The notes under the pieces were generated by a model. That model worked only from the letters and a program-made list of their open reading frames with translations, made no database searches and was not told the DNA's origin. From positions 124,001 through 188,000 of the forward strand of contig CAZZLC010000002.1 in assembly GCA_964655065.1 (NCBI GenBank): a DNA stretch of 64,000 nucleotides, written 5' to 3'. Positions 50,534 to 58,737 of the stretch are shown here, piece by piece (position 1 is the stretch's first letter; every line of letters begins with the position of its first letter). The stretch comes from DRPG01 sp964655065 (GTDB taxonomy: Bacteria; Myxococcota_A; UBA796; GCA-2862545). The position numbers and the translations under genes are program-made.

Positions 50534-51427
50534 GTGGACGTGGGGAGCTGGCGGGCCCGCGGAGCGTGGGTGCCGGTGGCGGCGACCCCGGGTGCGCTGT
50601 CCCACCGGCTCTTCGTGGTCCACGAAGGTCCCACCGACGCGCCCGATCTGTTGCTGCTCCACGGGTTCCCCACCTCGAGCTGGGACTGGGCTGGGGTCTG
50701 GCCGAGACTGACCGAGAGGTTCCGTTGCCTGACCCTGGACTTCCTGGGGTTCGGCTTCTCGGACAAGCCCCCCCGACACCGCTACTCGATCTTCGAGCAG
50801 GCCGACCTCGTCGAGGCCCTGCTCGAGCAGCGTGGGATTCGCGAGGTCCACGTCCTGGCTCACGACTACGGCGACACGGTGGCCCAGGAGCTGCTGGCGA
50901 GGGAGGCGGAGCGGGGTGCGGGGCAGCTCCGCTCGGTGTGCTTTCTCAATGGCGGCCTGTTCCCCGAGACCCACCGGGCCCGTCCAGTGCAGCGCTTGCT
51001 GCGGAGCCCTCTCGCGCCGCTGATGGTCCGGTTCTTCTCCCATCGGACCTTCCTCCGGTCCTTCCCGAGGGTGTTCGGGCCCCACACCCAGCCCTCCGTC
51101 GAGGATCTCGATGCTTGGTGGTCGGTTCTCGGCACCCACGACGGGGTACGCGCGCTGCCCGCCATCCTCGCCTACCTTGGGGAACGACGTCGCCACCGGT
51201 CGCGCTGGGTCGAGCCGATCCTGGACGCGCCGGTGCCCCTTCAGATCATCAACGGCCAGCGTGATCCGGTCAGCGGCGGACACGTGATCGAGCGTTTCCG
51301 CGAGCTCGGCGGCCTCGCCGCCGTCGAGGAGCTCGCCGACATCGGACACTACCCGCAGTGCGAGGCTCCGGCGCGCGTACTCGGGGCCTTCCTCGCGTGG
51401 CACGACGCGCTCGCGGCGGGCATGTGA
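50534..51427 (+). CDS. Alpha/beta hydrolase, Asp-nucleophile (epoxide hydrolase/dehalogenase-like) type
   Basis: 297 aa. The GTG at 50534 is preferred over 50528 because GGCGGAGG lies five bases before it. Oxyanion motif HGFPTSSWDW; the nucleophile elbow reads LAHDYGDTVAQ, with Asp in place of Ser, as in haloalkane dehalogenases, epoxide hydrolases and MEST-like proteins. DFLGFGFSDKP follows the second strand. The acid is probably in NGQRDPVSG and the His in IGHYPQCEAP. The stop overlaps the start of the molybdoenzyme (GTGA), an unexpected pairing for a hydrolase. Confidence 0.88.
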   Translation: MDVGSWRARGAWVPVAATPGALSHRLFVVHEGPTDAPDLLLLHGFPTSSWDWAGVWPRLTERFRCLTLDFLGFGFSDKPPRHRYSIFEQADLVEALLEQRGIREVHVLAHDYGDTVAQELLAREAERGAGQLRSVCFLNGGLFPETHRARPVQRLLRSPLAPLMVRFFSHRTFLRSFPRVFGPHTQPSVEDLDAWWSVLGTHDGVRALPAILAYLGERRRHRSRWVEPILDAPVPLQIINGQRDPVSGGHVIERFRELGGLAAVEELADIGHYPQCEAPARVLGAFLAWHDALAAGM

Positions 51428-53472
51428 CGACCCGGGCTACGTTCTGCCGGATCTGCGAGGCCCACTGCGGGTTGCTGGTGACCACCGAGGGCGACCGCGT
51501 CGTGGCGGTGCGGCCCGACCGCGAGCACCCGGTGAGCCGAGGCTATGTCTGCGCCAAGGGCACCGCCGCGGGGGAGGTCCATCACGACCCGGAGCGCCTG
51601 GACACGCCGATGAAGCGCGTCGACGGACGCTTCGTGCCCGTCTCCTGGAAGCGTGCGATCCGCGAGATTGGACAGCGGGTGAGGGCCCTCCGGCGGACCC
51701 ACGGCGACCGCTGCATCGCCGCCTACACCGGAAACCCCACCTTCTTCAACGCAGGCGCCACCCTCTGGTCATCGGCGTTCCTCGAGGCGCTCGGCTCACC
51801 CAACCTCTACGCCTCCCACTCGGTCGACGTGAACAACAAGTTCCACGTCTCGACCCGCATGTACGGTCGGTCGCTGGTCCAGCCGGTTCCCGACCTTCCG
51901 CGCTGTCGCTACTTCGTGTGCATCGGGTCGAACCCGTTCGTGAGCCAGATGAGCGTCGTGCAGGTGCCCCACGCCACCGCGGTGCTGCAGGACATCGAGA
52001 AGCGTGGTGGACGGGTCGTCATCGTCGACCCCCGGCGCACCGAGACGGCAGAGCGGGTGGGCGAGCACCTGCCGATCGTACCTGGTACCGACGCGGTGCT
52101 CCTGCTCGCCATGCTCCACGTGCTCGCCGCGGACGGGTTGGCTGCCGACGTCGTGACTCGACTCGACGACGTCGCCGAGGGCCGCGAGTCGCTGCTCGCG
52201 GCCGCAGAGCCCTGGAGCCCCGCGCGGGCGGCTTCCATCACCGGCATTCCCGCCGAGCGCATCGCCGCCCTGGCGCGAGATCTCCGTGATGCCGATGGCG
52301 GCGCGGTCTATGCCTCGACCGGGGTGAACCAGGGTCCGTTCGGCTCGATCTGCGCGTGGCTGGTGCAAGCGCTGAACCTCGTGACGCTCCAGCTCGATCG
52401 CCCGGGTGGGTTGCTCGTGCCCGAAGGGGCGTTTCCCGCGCTGCGGCTCGCGTCGTGGCTCGGCCTCGGCGGCTTCGACGAACACCGGACCCGGGAGGGC
52501 GGGTACCACCGGGTGGCGGGAGCGTTCCCGTTGGGCGCCTTGGCGGACGAGATCCGAAGCGACGCACCCGACCGGGTTCGGGCGCTCTTCGTCTGCGCGG
52601 GGAACCCGGTTCGGTCGGCGGCGGGGGAGCTCGACGAGGCGCTGGAAGAGCTCGAGCTGTTGGTCGGCATCGACCTCTACCCGAACCAGACCACGGCGCG
52701 GGCGGACTTCTTGCTGCCGGCCACCGACATGCTGGAGCGGAGCGACCTCGCCCTCGCCCACACCCTGCTGCAGCCCTGGCCCCACGCTCAGTTCACCGAA
52801 CGCGTTGTCGCGCCACGCGCGGAACGTCGCGAAGAGTGGCGCATCTTTCGCGACCTGGCCGTGGCGTGCGGCGCCTCGGCCCTTGGCCCCACCCTGTGCG
52901 GCGTCGGGGCTCGACTTCCGGTCACGCCCGAGCGGGTCCTCGGTCCGCTGCTCCGCTGGGGGGGCAAGACGACGCTCGGTGAGCTCCGACGGCATCCGCG
53001 AGGGGTGGCCTTGCCTCCGACGGAGCCGGGGAGCTTCCTCGGAAGGCGGGTGCCCCGCGGGCGGGTCGATCTCGCCCCGGATGACGTAGTCGCTGACCTG
53101 GCCCGGCTCGAGCGTCACGTCGCCACGCCTGCGGGCGGCCTGCAGCTGATCGGGCGCCGCTCGCGGAGGCGTCACAACAGCTGGCTGCCTCGTCGGGCCC
53201 GGGTCGACAGCGAAGCCGACCTCTGGATCCATCCCGACGACGCCGCCTCGCGGAAGCTCTCCGAGGGGTCGAAGGTGGTGGTGACCGGCTCGGAGGGCTC
53301 GCTTCGCGCCGTGGCTCGAATCACCGACGCGATGCGCGTCGGAGTGGTGTCGCTGCCATACGGAGGTCCGTCGGGACTGGATCTGAACCGCATCGTGACC
53401 CGCGAGCTCGAGCCGGTGAGCGGGCAGGCGGTGCTCACCGGGCACCGGGTTGAGGTCGAGGCGCTGGACTGA
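51424..53472 (+). CDS. Molybdopterin-dependent oxidoreductase (DMSO reductase superfamily)
   Basis: 682 aa. The N-terminal [4Fe-4S] site is CxxCxxxC plus a distal Cys (C8, C11, C15, C43) followed by KG. Cofactor-binding segments: YTGNPTFFNAGATLW, GSNPFVSQMS, IVDPRRTETAERVGEHLPIVPGTDA, FVCAGNPVRSA and, at the C-terminus, HNSWLPR with DLWIHPDDAASR. The stretch where the Mo ligand normally sits reads ASHSVDVNNKFHVSTRMYG, with no Cys or Sec, so the ligand would be Ser, Asp or none. No Tat signal, so it is cytoplasmic. GTG at 51424 overlaps the hydrolase stop. No small subunit or chaperone gene is nearby. The substrate is unknown. Confidence 0.88.
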   Translation: MTTRATFCRICEAHCGLLVTTEGDRVVAVRPDREHPVSRGYVCAKGTAAGEVHHDPERLDTPMKRVDGRFVPVSWKRAIREIGQRVRALRRTHGDRCIAAYTGNPTFFNAGATLWSSAFLEALGSPNLYASHSVDVNNKFHVSTRMYGRSLVQPVPDLPRCRYFVCIGSNPFVSQMSVVQVPHATAVLQDIEKRGGRVVIVDPRRTETAERVGEHLPIVPGTDAVLLLAMLHVLAADGLAADVVTRLDDVAEGRESLLAAAEPWSPARAASITGIPAERIAALARDLRDADGGAVYASTGVNQGPFGSICAWLVQALNLVTLQLDRPGGLLVPEGAFPALRLASWLGLGGFDEHRTREGGYHRVAGAFPLGALADEIRSDAPDRVRALFVCAGNPVRSAAGELDEALEELELLVGIDLYPNQTTARADFLLPATDMLERSDLALAHTLLQPWPHAQFTERVVAPRAERREEWRIFRDLAVACGASALGPTLCGVGARLPVTPERVLGPLLRWGGKTTLGELRRHPRGVALPPTEPGSFLGRRVPRGRVDLAPDDVVADLARLERHVATPAGGLQLIGRRSRRRHNSWLPRRARVDSEADLWIHPDDAASRKLSEGSKVVVTGSEGSLRAVARITDAMRVGVVSLPYGGPSGLDLNRIVTRELEPVSGQAVLTGHRVEVEALD

Positions 53473-53561
53473 GCGCTCGGCCCCCATTTGCTGGAGCCTC
53501 GCGTCTTTCGTCGACCGCCCGGCCCGCGAATGTCGGGTAGCCGGAGTCCCGCTGCACGCAG

Positions 53562-55130
53562 CTACGTCGCCTTGGGGTCTGCGCGGAGGGAGATCTGCGC
53601 GAGCACACTGCGCAGGCCCTCGAGTCGGAAGGGCTTCGGCAGGAAGAACGTGGGCTCGTCGGCCGGCAGGCTGAGGCGGTCACCGGCCCCCACGTGCCCG
53701 CTCATGAGCACCACCGGGAGCTGGTCATCGTGGCTGCGGAGGTTGGCCAAGACCTCGGTGCCCCGGAGTCCGGGGAGCATCACGTCGAGAAACACCGCCG
53801 CCGCGGGCACCGCGCGAAGGTGCTCGATGACCCCTTCGCCGTCGGCCAGCTCGTCGACGCGGTGGCCTTCTCGCTCGAGCATGTGCCGCAGGACGGCTCG
53901 CACCCGGGACTCGTCGTCGACCACGAGGATGCGGCCGGTCCGCGCGCCGGCACGTCCCGACGCGGATCGGCCGGAGTCCGTCACCGCATCGGGGCTGGCC
54001 GGGAGACCGAGCTCGAAGGCCGTGCCGCGACCTTCCTCGCTCGTCACGTCGATGTAGCCGCCGTGGCTGCGCACCAGGCCGAGCACCGCCGCGAGTCCCA
54101 GCCCGTGGCCCTGCCGCTTGGTGGTGAAGTACGGCTCGAAGACGCGGCTCCGGGTCTCCTCGTCCATCCCGACCCCGTCGTCCTCGACCCGGATGCGCGC
54201 GTAGCGCTGCCCGCCCACGTCGTCTTCGCGGGCTCGGGTCACCATTCCGGTCGTGACGTGCACCTGGCCGATGCTTCCGGTCGCCTCGACCGCGTCCGCC
54301 GCGTTCAGCAGCAGGTTGAGGAGGACCTGGCGGAGCTGGGTGGCGTCGGCGACCACCGGCGGCGTGGCCCCGAGGGTCACCTTCAGGATCGCTCGGCCCT
54401 CGAAGCGAGCCTTGACGAGACGTGCGAGCTCGGCGACGACTTCGCTGGGGTCCACTGTCTCCTTGAGCAGCGGGGCCCGGCCTGCGTAGGCCATGAGCTG
54501 ACGGGTGAGGTCCGCCGCCCGCAGCGCGCTGTCCTGGACGACCTCGAGGAGCTCTCGGTCGGCCGGTTCGTCGAGGGCGTCGAGCAGCGCATCGGCCGAG
54601 CCGAGGACGCCCACCAGCAGATTGTTGAAGTCGTGGGCGATGCCGCCCGCGAGCACGGCGAGGCCCTCCAGTCGGGCGGCCTCTTGCATCGCGGCCTGCG
54701 CCCGCAGTCGCTCTGCCTGGGCCTCGCGAAGCTCCGTGATGTCGACGAACGTGACGACGACGCGATCGAGAACCCCGCCTGCGGACAGAGGGAAGGCGGT
54801 GACGCGAGCCCAGCGCGTGCCGTGGTGACCGGGGTGGACGACGCCGACCTCCAGGTCGCGCAGCGGCTGGTCGGGGCTCTGCGCCGCGAGCACCACCGGG
54901 TACCGTTCGAGGGGAAGCGTGGTGCCGTCGGTGTCGAGGAGCTGAAAGGCCGGATCCGAGGCCCCTCTGCCCAACAGCTCGTCGAGCGTCATGCCGAGCA
55001 GGTCGCAGGCCTTCGCGTTGGCCCAGAGGACCCCGAGGTCAGGCCCGTGAACCACGATGCCGGCGTCCACGTACACCGCAGCGGCGTGCGCCCAGGTGGC
55101 CTCGGATCCGGGACTGTCCTCGTTGTCCAT
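53562..55130 (-). CDS. PAS hybrid histidine kinase (PAS-HisKA-HATPase-REC)
   Basis: 522 aa cytoplasmic kinase. PAS is at about 15-135 (AGIVVHGPDLGVLWAN through VVVTFVDITELREAQAE). HisKA has H166 (GGIAHDFNNLL). The ATPase domain has N box NLLLNAADA, G1 EDDGVGMD and G2 GHGLGLAAV. The C-terminal receiver (about 400-522) has D405/D406 and phospho-acceptor D449 (VFLDVMLPG), with K in FLPKPF. The domain order is the ordinary hybrid of aquatic and soil proteobacteria. The ATG at 55130 is preferred to an upstream GTG because PAS begins right after it. It lies 37 bases after the lipoprotein gene on the same strand. No cognate regulator nearby. Confidence 0.93.
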   Translation of the reverse strand: MDNEDSPGSEATWAHAAAVYVDAGIVVHGPDLGVLWANAKACDLLGMTLDELLGRGASDPAFQLLDTDGTTLPLERYPVVLAAQSPDQPLRDLEVGVVHPGHHGTRWARVTAFPLSAGGVLDRVVVTFVDITELREAQAERLRAQAAMQEAARLEGLAVLAGGIAHDFNNLLVGVLGSADALLDALDEPADRELLEVVQDSALRAADLTRQLMAYAGRAPLLKETVDPSEVVAELARLVKARFEGRAILKVTLGATPPVVADATQLRQVLLNLLLNAADAVEATGSIGQVHVTTGMVTRAREDDVGGQRYARIRVEDDGVGMDEETRSRVFEPYFTTKRQGHGLGLAAVLGLVRSHGGYIDVTSEEGRGTAFELGLPASPDAVTDSGRSASGRAGARTGRILVVDDESRVRAVLRHMLEREGHRVDELADGEGVIEHLRAVPAAAVFLDVMLPGLRGTEVLANLRSHDDQLPVVLMSGHVGAGDRLSLPADEPTFFLPKPFRLEGLRSVLAQISLRADPKAT

Positions 55131-55167
55131 GTTGGAGATAGTAGCGGATCCGGGCGCAGTCTGGGCG

Positions 55168-56790
55168 TCAGTCGATGCAGCCCATGGTGTAGTCCCACGC
55201 AGTACCGCTGTTGGGCGCCGACACACTGACGAACAAGGTGATCGGCCCTGGCTCGTCGACCTGGAGCGCCACCGTGCTCCCCCCGGAGATCAGGCCCCCG
55301 GTCGTGAAGACGAGCCCGTTCGGACCGCTCACGTCGAAGGCATCGGGGATGCTGTAGGCCTCGTAGGTGAAGTCGACGACCCCCGGACCGACGCCGACGG
55401 TGTGGGCGAAGGTGAAGGTCCCCTGACCCCCGGAGCCGAGCGCGACCGCGCACTCACCGAGCGGATCCACGGAGCCGATCGCCGTGCCGTCCTCGGTCTC
55501 CAGGACGTAGGTGCCGACGAAGTTGCCAAACTCGTCGATCGTGCCGGTGATGGTCAGCGTCGACCCGGCGCCATCGGTGCAGGAGAGCGTCACGGTGCCC
55601 GCATCGTCGATGGTGCCCGTGCACTGGAAGAGGCTGCCGTCCTGGAAGACGGCCTGGCCTTCGACCTCGCTGGCGGTGCCTCCGACGAGGGGGAGGATCT
55701 CGATGTCCTCGAGCCCGAACCCGACCGCGACTTCGCCTTGCTCTCCGGGCTCGAAGCGGCCGGCGGGCGTGGTGTCGAGGTCGGTCCACGCGAGGCTCTC
55801 GACCGCCGGCCCCTCCTTGGCCGCCTCGACCCAGTCGTCCGCCGCGAGGATCGGCGCGGACGTCGCCGACCCCTGGAGCGACGCCTCCAGCCGCTCGAGG
55901 GCCGCGGCCAGCGACGCGTCCGCCTCGCCGTCCCCGCGCAGGACTTCGAACAGCCAGTTCAGGAGCTCCTGCCGCGCGGCGAATCCACTCTCGGGGCCCG
56001 TCTCCGACCAGATGGCCTCGTCGTCTTGCAAGAGGGACGCGACGGCCAGGGCGAGCGCCGGCATGACCAGACCGTCGCGCGTGCCGAGGTCGCTCGTCGC
56101 GAGAGCGAACAGGCCGATGGCCTGGGGGTCCTGGCCCGCGGCCCGGGCCAGCCGATCGACGGTGGGCGACACGACCACCTGGTCGGAGAAGGCAACCGCC
56201 CCGGCCGCCGTCTCGCGGATCGGGGTCGTCGAGACGACCGCGAAGCTCCCGCTCCCGATCTGCCCCTGGCCCGACGCGGGCGAGAGCTGGCCGGTGAGCT
56301 GTCCGCTGAAGCTGGGACGGCCGTCGATCGCGCCGAGGCGAACGTCGCTGCCGTCGGAGACGAACAGGAAGCTGTCGAGGTAGGCTCCCGACGCATCGAA
56401 GCTGACCAGCAGCGTGTCGGTACCTTCCCCCTCGGGATCTTCGAGGGCCAGGAGGGTCGTGCCCGCGATCTCGTCCACGAGGAAGCGGAACGCTCCCGTC
56501 TCGGGGTCGAGGAAGGCGCGAACCGCCACCGCCCCGTCGCCGCTGTCGAACGTCACCTCGGTGAGGCCGGTCTCACCACGCTCGGTCCAGGTCGCCGACA
56601 TCCCGGCCCCGAAGAGACAGACATCCGGACCCTCTGATCCGCTCTCGTTGCGCTCGTAGCACACCGTCGTGCCCACGCAGTCGGCGGCGGAGGGCCGCGG
56701 GTCCTCGCCCTCCGGTCCGTCGGCGCTGCCGCTGCTGCCACACCCCGCGACGACCGCGAGAATCAACCAACCACCGAGTCCCGTCCGCAT
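55168..56790 (-). CDS. Large lipoprotein, unknown function
   Basis: 540 aa. The ATG at 56790 follows CGGAGGT and gives a lipoprotein signal (LILAVVAGC, C17). The mature N-terminus is a Ser/Gly/Asp linker. The body has a beta-rich first region, a helical middle (about 215-315: ALALAVASLLQDDEAIW, AALERLEASLQG) and a C-terminal beta region with short GTxDDAGTVTLSC and GTIDEFGNFVGTY repeats, ending in a pre-peptidase-like beta sandwich (about 455-540). Six or more Cys residues, most in pairs. No enzyme motif. Probably an outer-membrane surface protein. Confidence 0.77.
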   Translation of the reverse strand: MRTGLGGWLILAVVAGCGSSGSADGPEGEDPRPSAADCVGTTVCYERNESGSEGPDVCLFGAGMSATWTERGETGLTEVTFDSGDGAVAVRAFLDPETGAFRFLVDEIAGTTLLALEDPEGEGTDTLLVSFDASGAYLDSFLFVSDGSDVRLGAIDGRPSFSGQLTGQLSPASGQGQIGSGSFAVVSTTPIRETAAGAVAFSDQVVVSPTVDRLARAAGQDPQAIGLFALATSDLGTRDGLVMPALALAVASLLQDDEAIWSETGPESGFAARQELLNWLFEVLRGDGEADASLAAALERLEASLQGSATSAPILAADDWVEAAKEGPAVESLAWTDLDTTPAGRFEPGEQGEVAVGFGLEDIEILPLVGGTASEVEGQAVFQDGSLFQCTGTIDDAGTVTLSCTDGAGSTLTITGTIDEFGNFVGTYVLETEDGTAIGSVDPLGECAVALGSGGQGTFTFAHTVGVGPGVVDFTYEAYSIPDAFDVSGPNGLVFTTGGLISGGSTVALQVDEPGPITLFVSVSAPNSGTAWDYTMGCID

Positions 56791-56941
56791 TCGACCTCCG
56801 CGCCAGACGATACCGCAATTATCGAGGCTTGGAGGGTCGAACTGCATCGGCGGTTCACTCTTGGCGAACTCGGCATCGAAGAGTCTCTCCATCGTGGTTC
56901 GCCTTGCGCTATCGTCACCGGGCCAGAACGAAGGAGGTCCG

Positions 56942-57685
56942 GTGCGGTACTGCTGGGCGGTGGCCCTGCTCACGGGATGTCAGCTGGGAGCGTTCGACGA
57001 CGAGGTCTACTGGCTGCAGCTGGCCGACGACGGAACGTCGGGCGCCGAGCGCGTCGTCGAACACAACTTCGCCGACGCATTGGTGGACGGCGAGAGCGAG
57101 CCCGCTGACGAAGGACAGCCGACGGTCACCATCGAACGGGCTCGGTCCGATGGGGGCTTGTACGCCTACGTCCAGCGCGCCGACGACGGTGTGGTCTTCG
57201 TCCACCTCCAGGGCCTGGTGCTCACGGGGCGCGTGGACGGAGGGGTGCTCACCGCGGATTGGTCGGCCTTCGACGACCGCGTGGACGCGACGGCGGGGGT
57301 GGGCCTGTTTCGGGCCGAAGCGATCGACGAGACCGACTCGTCGTTCGTGCTGCAGCTCGATCGCGCCGGTGCGGGCACGCTCGAGGTCTCGTCCGAGCGC
57401 CGCCGGAGCTTCACCGAGAGCGACGTCTGGGACCCGAAGTCGGTCGGCGTCGCGACGTCCGCGATTCCATCGGACGGCTTCCTCGTTCCCGACCCCGACG
57501 CTGACTTCCTGTTCGTCGAGAACACGCCGGCCGTCGTCGAGTGCCTTCGCGACCCGTGTGTGCTCTCCGTGATCGATCGTACCCGCGGAGCGTTTGCCGT
57601 CGACGCGGTGCCCGTCGCGGGCGGCTCCGAACAGTTCGATGCCTTGGGAGGGTTCGAGCCCCCCGAGGGTGACGTGACCTTCTGA
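56942..57685 (+). CDS. Lipoprotein, tandem paralogue 1
   Basis: 247 aa. The GTG at 56942 follows AAGGAGGT and gives a signal ending LLTGC (C13). It shares a run of motifs with the next gene: DEVYWLQL, VEHNFADA, GLYAYVQRADDGVVFVHLQ, LTGRVDGGVLTADW, ESDVWDP, and a late Cys pair in VECLRDPCVLS. The conserved Tyr-Trp start and C-terminal Cys pair define a small family. Function unknown, outer membrane likely. Confidence 0.78.
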   Translation: MRYCWAVALLTGCQLGAFDDEVYWLQLADDGTSGAERVVEHNFADALVDGESEPADEGQPTVTIERARSDGGLYAYVQRADDGVVFVHLQGLVLTGRVDGGVLTADWSAFDDRVDATAGVGLFRAEAIDETDSSFVLQLDRAGAGTLEVSSERRRSFTESDVWDPKSVGVATSAIPSDGFLVPDPDADFLFVENTPAVVECLRDPCVLSVIDRTRGAFAVDAVPVAGGSEQFDALGGFEPPEGDVTF

Positions 57686-57842
57686 TCCCGCAGTCTGACG
57701 GAGCGAATCGACGAAGACTGCAATCCTTGCGTGGACCTGCCGGAGCGAAGCGACGCAGGCCAGCGCGACAACCGATCCCTGGAGGCGTTCGCCAGCCTGG
57801 CGAGAACGCCCGACCCAACCCCCTCAAAGGAGACCGAGCCTC

Positions 57843-58583
57843 ATGCGTCCCTGGATGATTCCCGCCGTCTTCCTCGTCGGCTGCAGCAACTTCACGAACG
57901 AGGTCTACTGGTTCGAGCTGACGACCGACCCCGACGCGACCGAGAGCACCACCACGGTGCAGCACAACTTCGCTGACGCACAGCCCATCGTCGACGATGT
58001 CGAGGTCGACGAGGGGGTGCCCGTGACGACCACCACCCGCGAGACCTCGCCCGATGGCTTCTACGTCCACGTGCGCCGGGGTGCCGATGGTGTCGTGTTC
58101 GTCAACTTCCTCGAGCAGGTCCTCACCGGCGGCGTGGACGGTGGCGTCCTCACCGCAGACTGGGAGGACTCCGCCAGCCAGACGGTGACCACCACCTTCG
58201 ACAGCCTGTACGCGGGCGACAGCACCACGAGCTCCTCGCAGACGTGGACGCTCACGCTCGAGGACGACGAGTCTCTCGGGGGCACCTTCGAGACCCTGGT
58301 CACGACCAGCGTCGCCTACAGCGAGACCGACGAGTGGGATCCTGTCGAGACCAGCGTGCTTCTCTCGGTCATCCCCGCGGCATCGTGGCTCGAGGGTACC
58401 GATCCGAAGGTGTTCGTCAGCAACAGCCCCGACCTCGCGGACTGTCAGGCGTCGCCGTGCACGCTGTCTGCCGAGGTGAGCACTCTGCAGCGGTTCACCG
58501 TCGCCGCGTTTCCGGCGGGCTCCGGTGGCTACGAGTACTTCGACGTCGTCCAGGACTTCGATCAGGCAGCTGGGCCCGAATAG
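57843..58583 (+). CDS. Lipoprotein, tandem paralogue 2
   Basis: 246 aa. ATG with AAAGGAG upstream and a signal ending FLVGC (C14). Homologous along its whole length to the preceding gene: NEVYWFEL, VQHNFADA, GFYVHVRRGADGVVFVNF, LTGGVDGGVLTADW, ETDEWDP, and DCQASPCTLS near the end. The middle differs, with a Thr/Ser-rich stretch (about 98-130). It is a local duplication. A long hairpin lies beyond the stop. Function unknown. Confidence 0.78.
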   Translation: MRPWMIPAVFLVGCSNFTNEVYWFELTTDPDATESTTTVQHNFADAQPIVDDVEVDEGVPVTTTTRETSPDGFYVHVRRGADGVVFVNFLEQVLTGGVDGGVLTADWEDSASQTVTTTFDSLYAGDSTTSSSQTWTLTLEDDESLGGTFETLVTTSVAYSETDEWDPVETSVLLSVIPAASWLEGTDPKVFVSNSPDLADCQASPCTLSAEVSTLQRFTVAAFPAGSGGYEYFDVVQDFDQAAGPE

Positions 58584-58671
58584 GGCTTGTCTGAACACTG
58601 CGCCGGGCGGAAACGAACACGGTGCTGCTGGCGCGACTCCGGACTCGCGAACTGATGGTCGGGCAAGGGAT

Positions 58672-58711
58672 GGGGCGGTCGAAAAGAAGGGCGGAGCGAC
58701 CAGGCCGCCCC
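58672..58711. terminator. Long hairpin between convergent genes
   Basis: GGGGCGG (58672-58678) pairs with CCGCCCC (58705-58711), with an inner TCG/CGA and an A/G-rich loop. It lies between the plus-strand stop at 58583 and the minus-strand stop at 58738 and may serve both. No T-tract. Confidence 0.45.
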
Positions 58712-58737
58712 GCCCCGGGTACCTCGCGACGGTCTGC

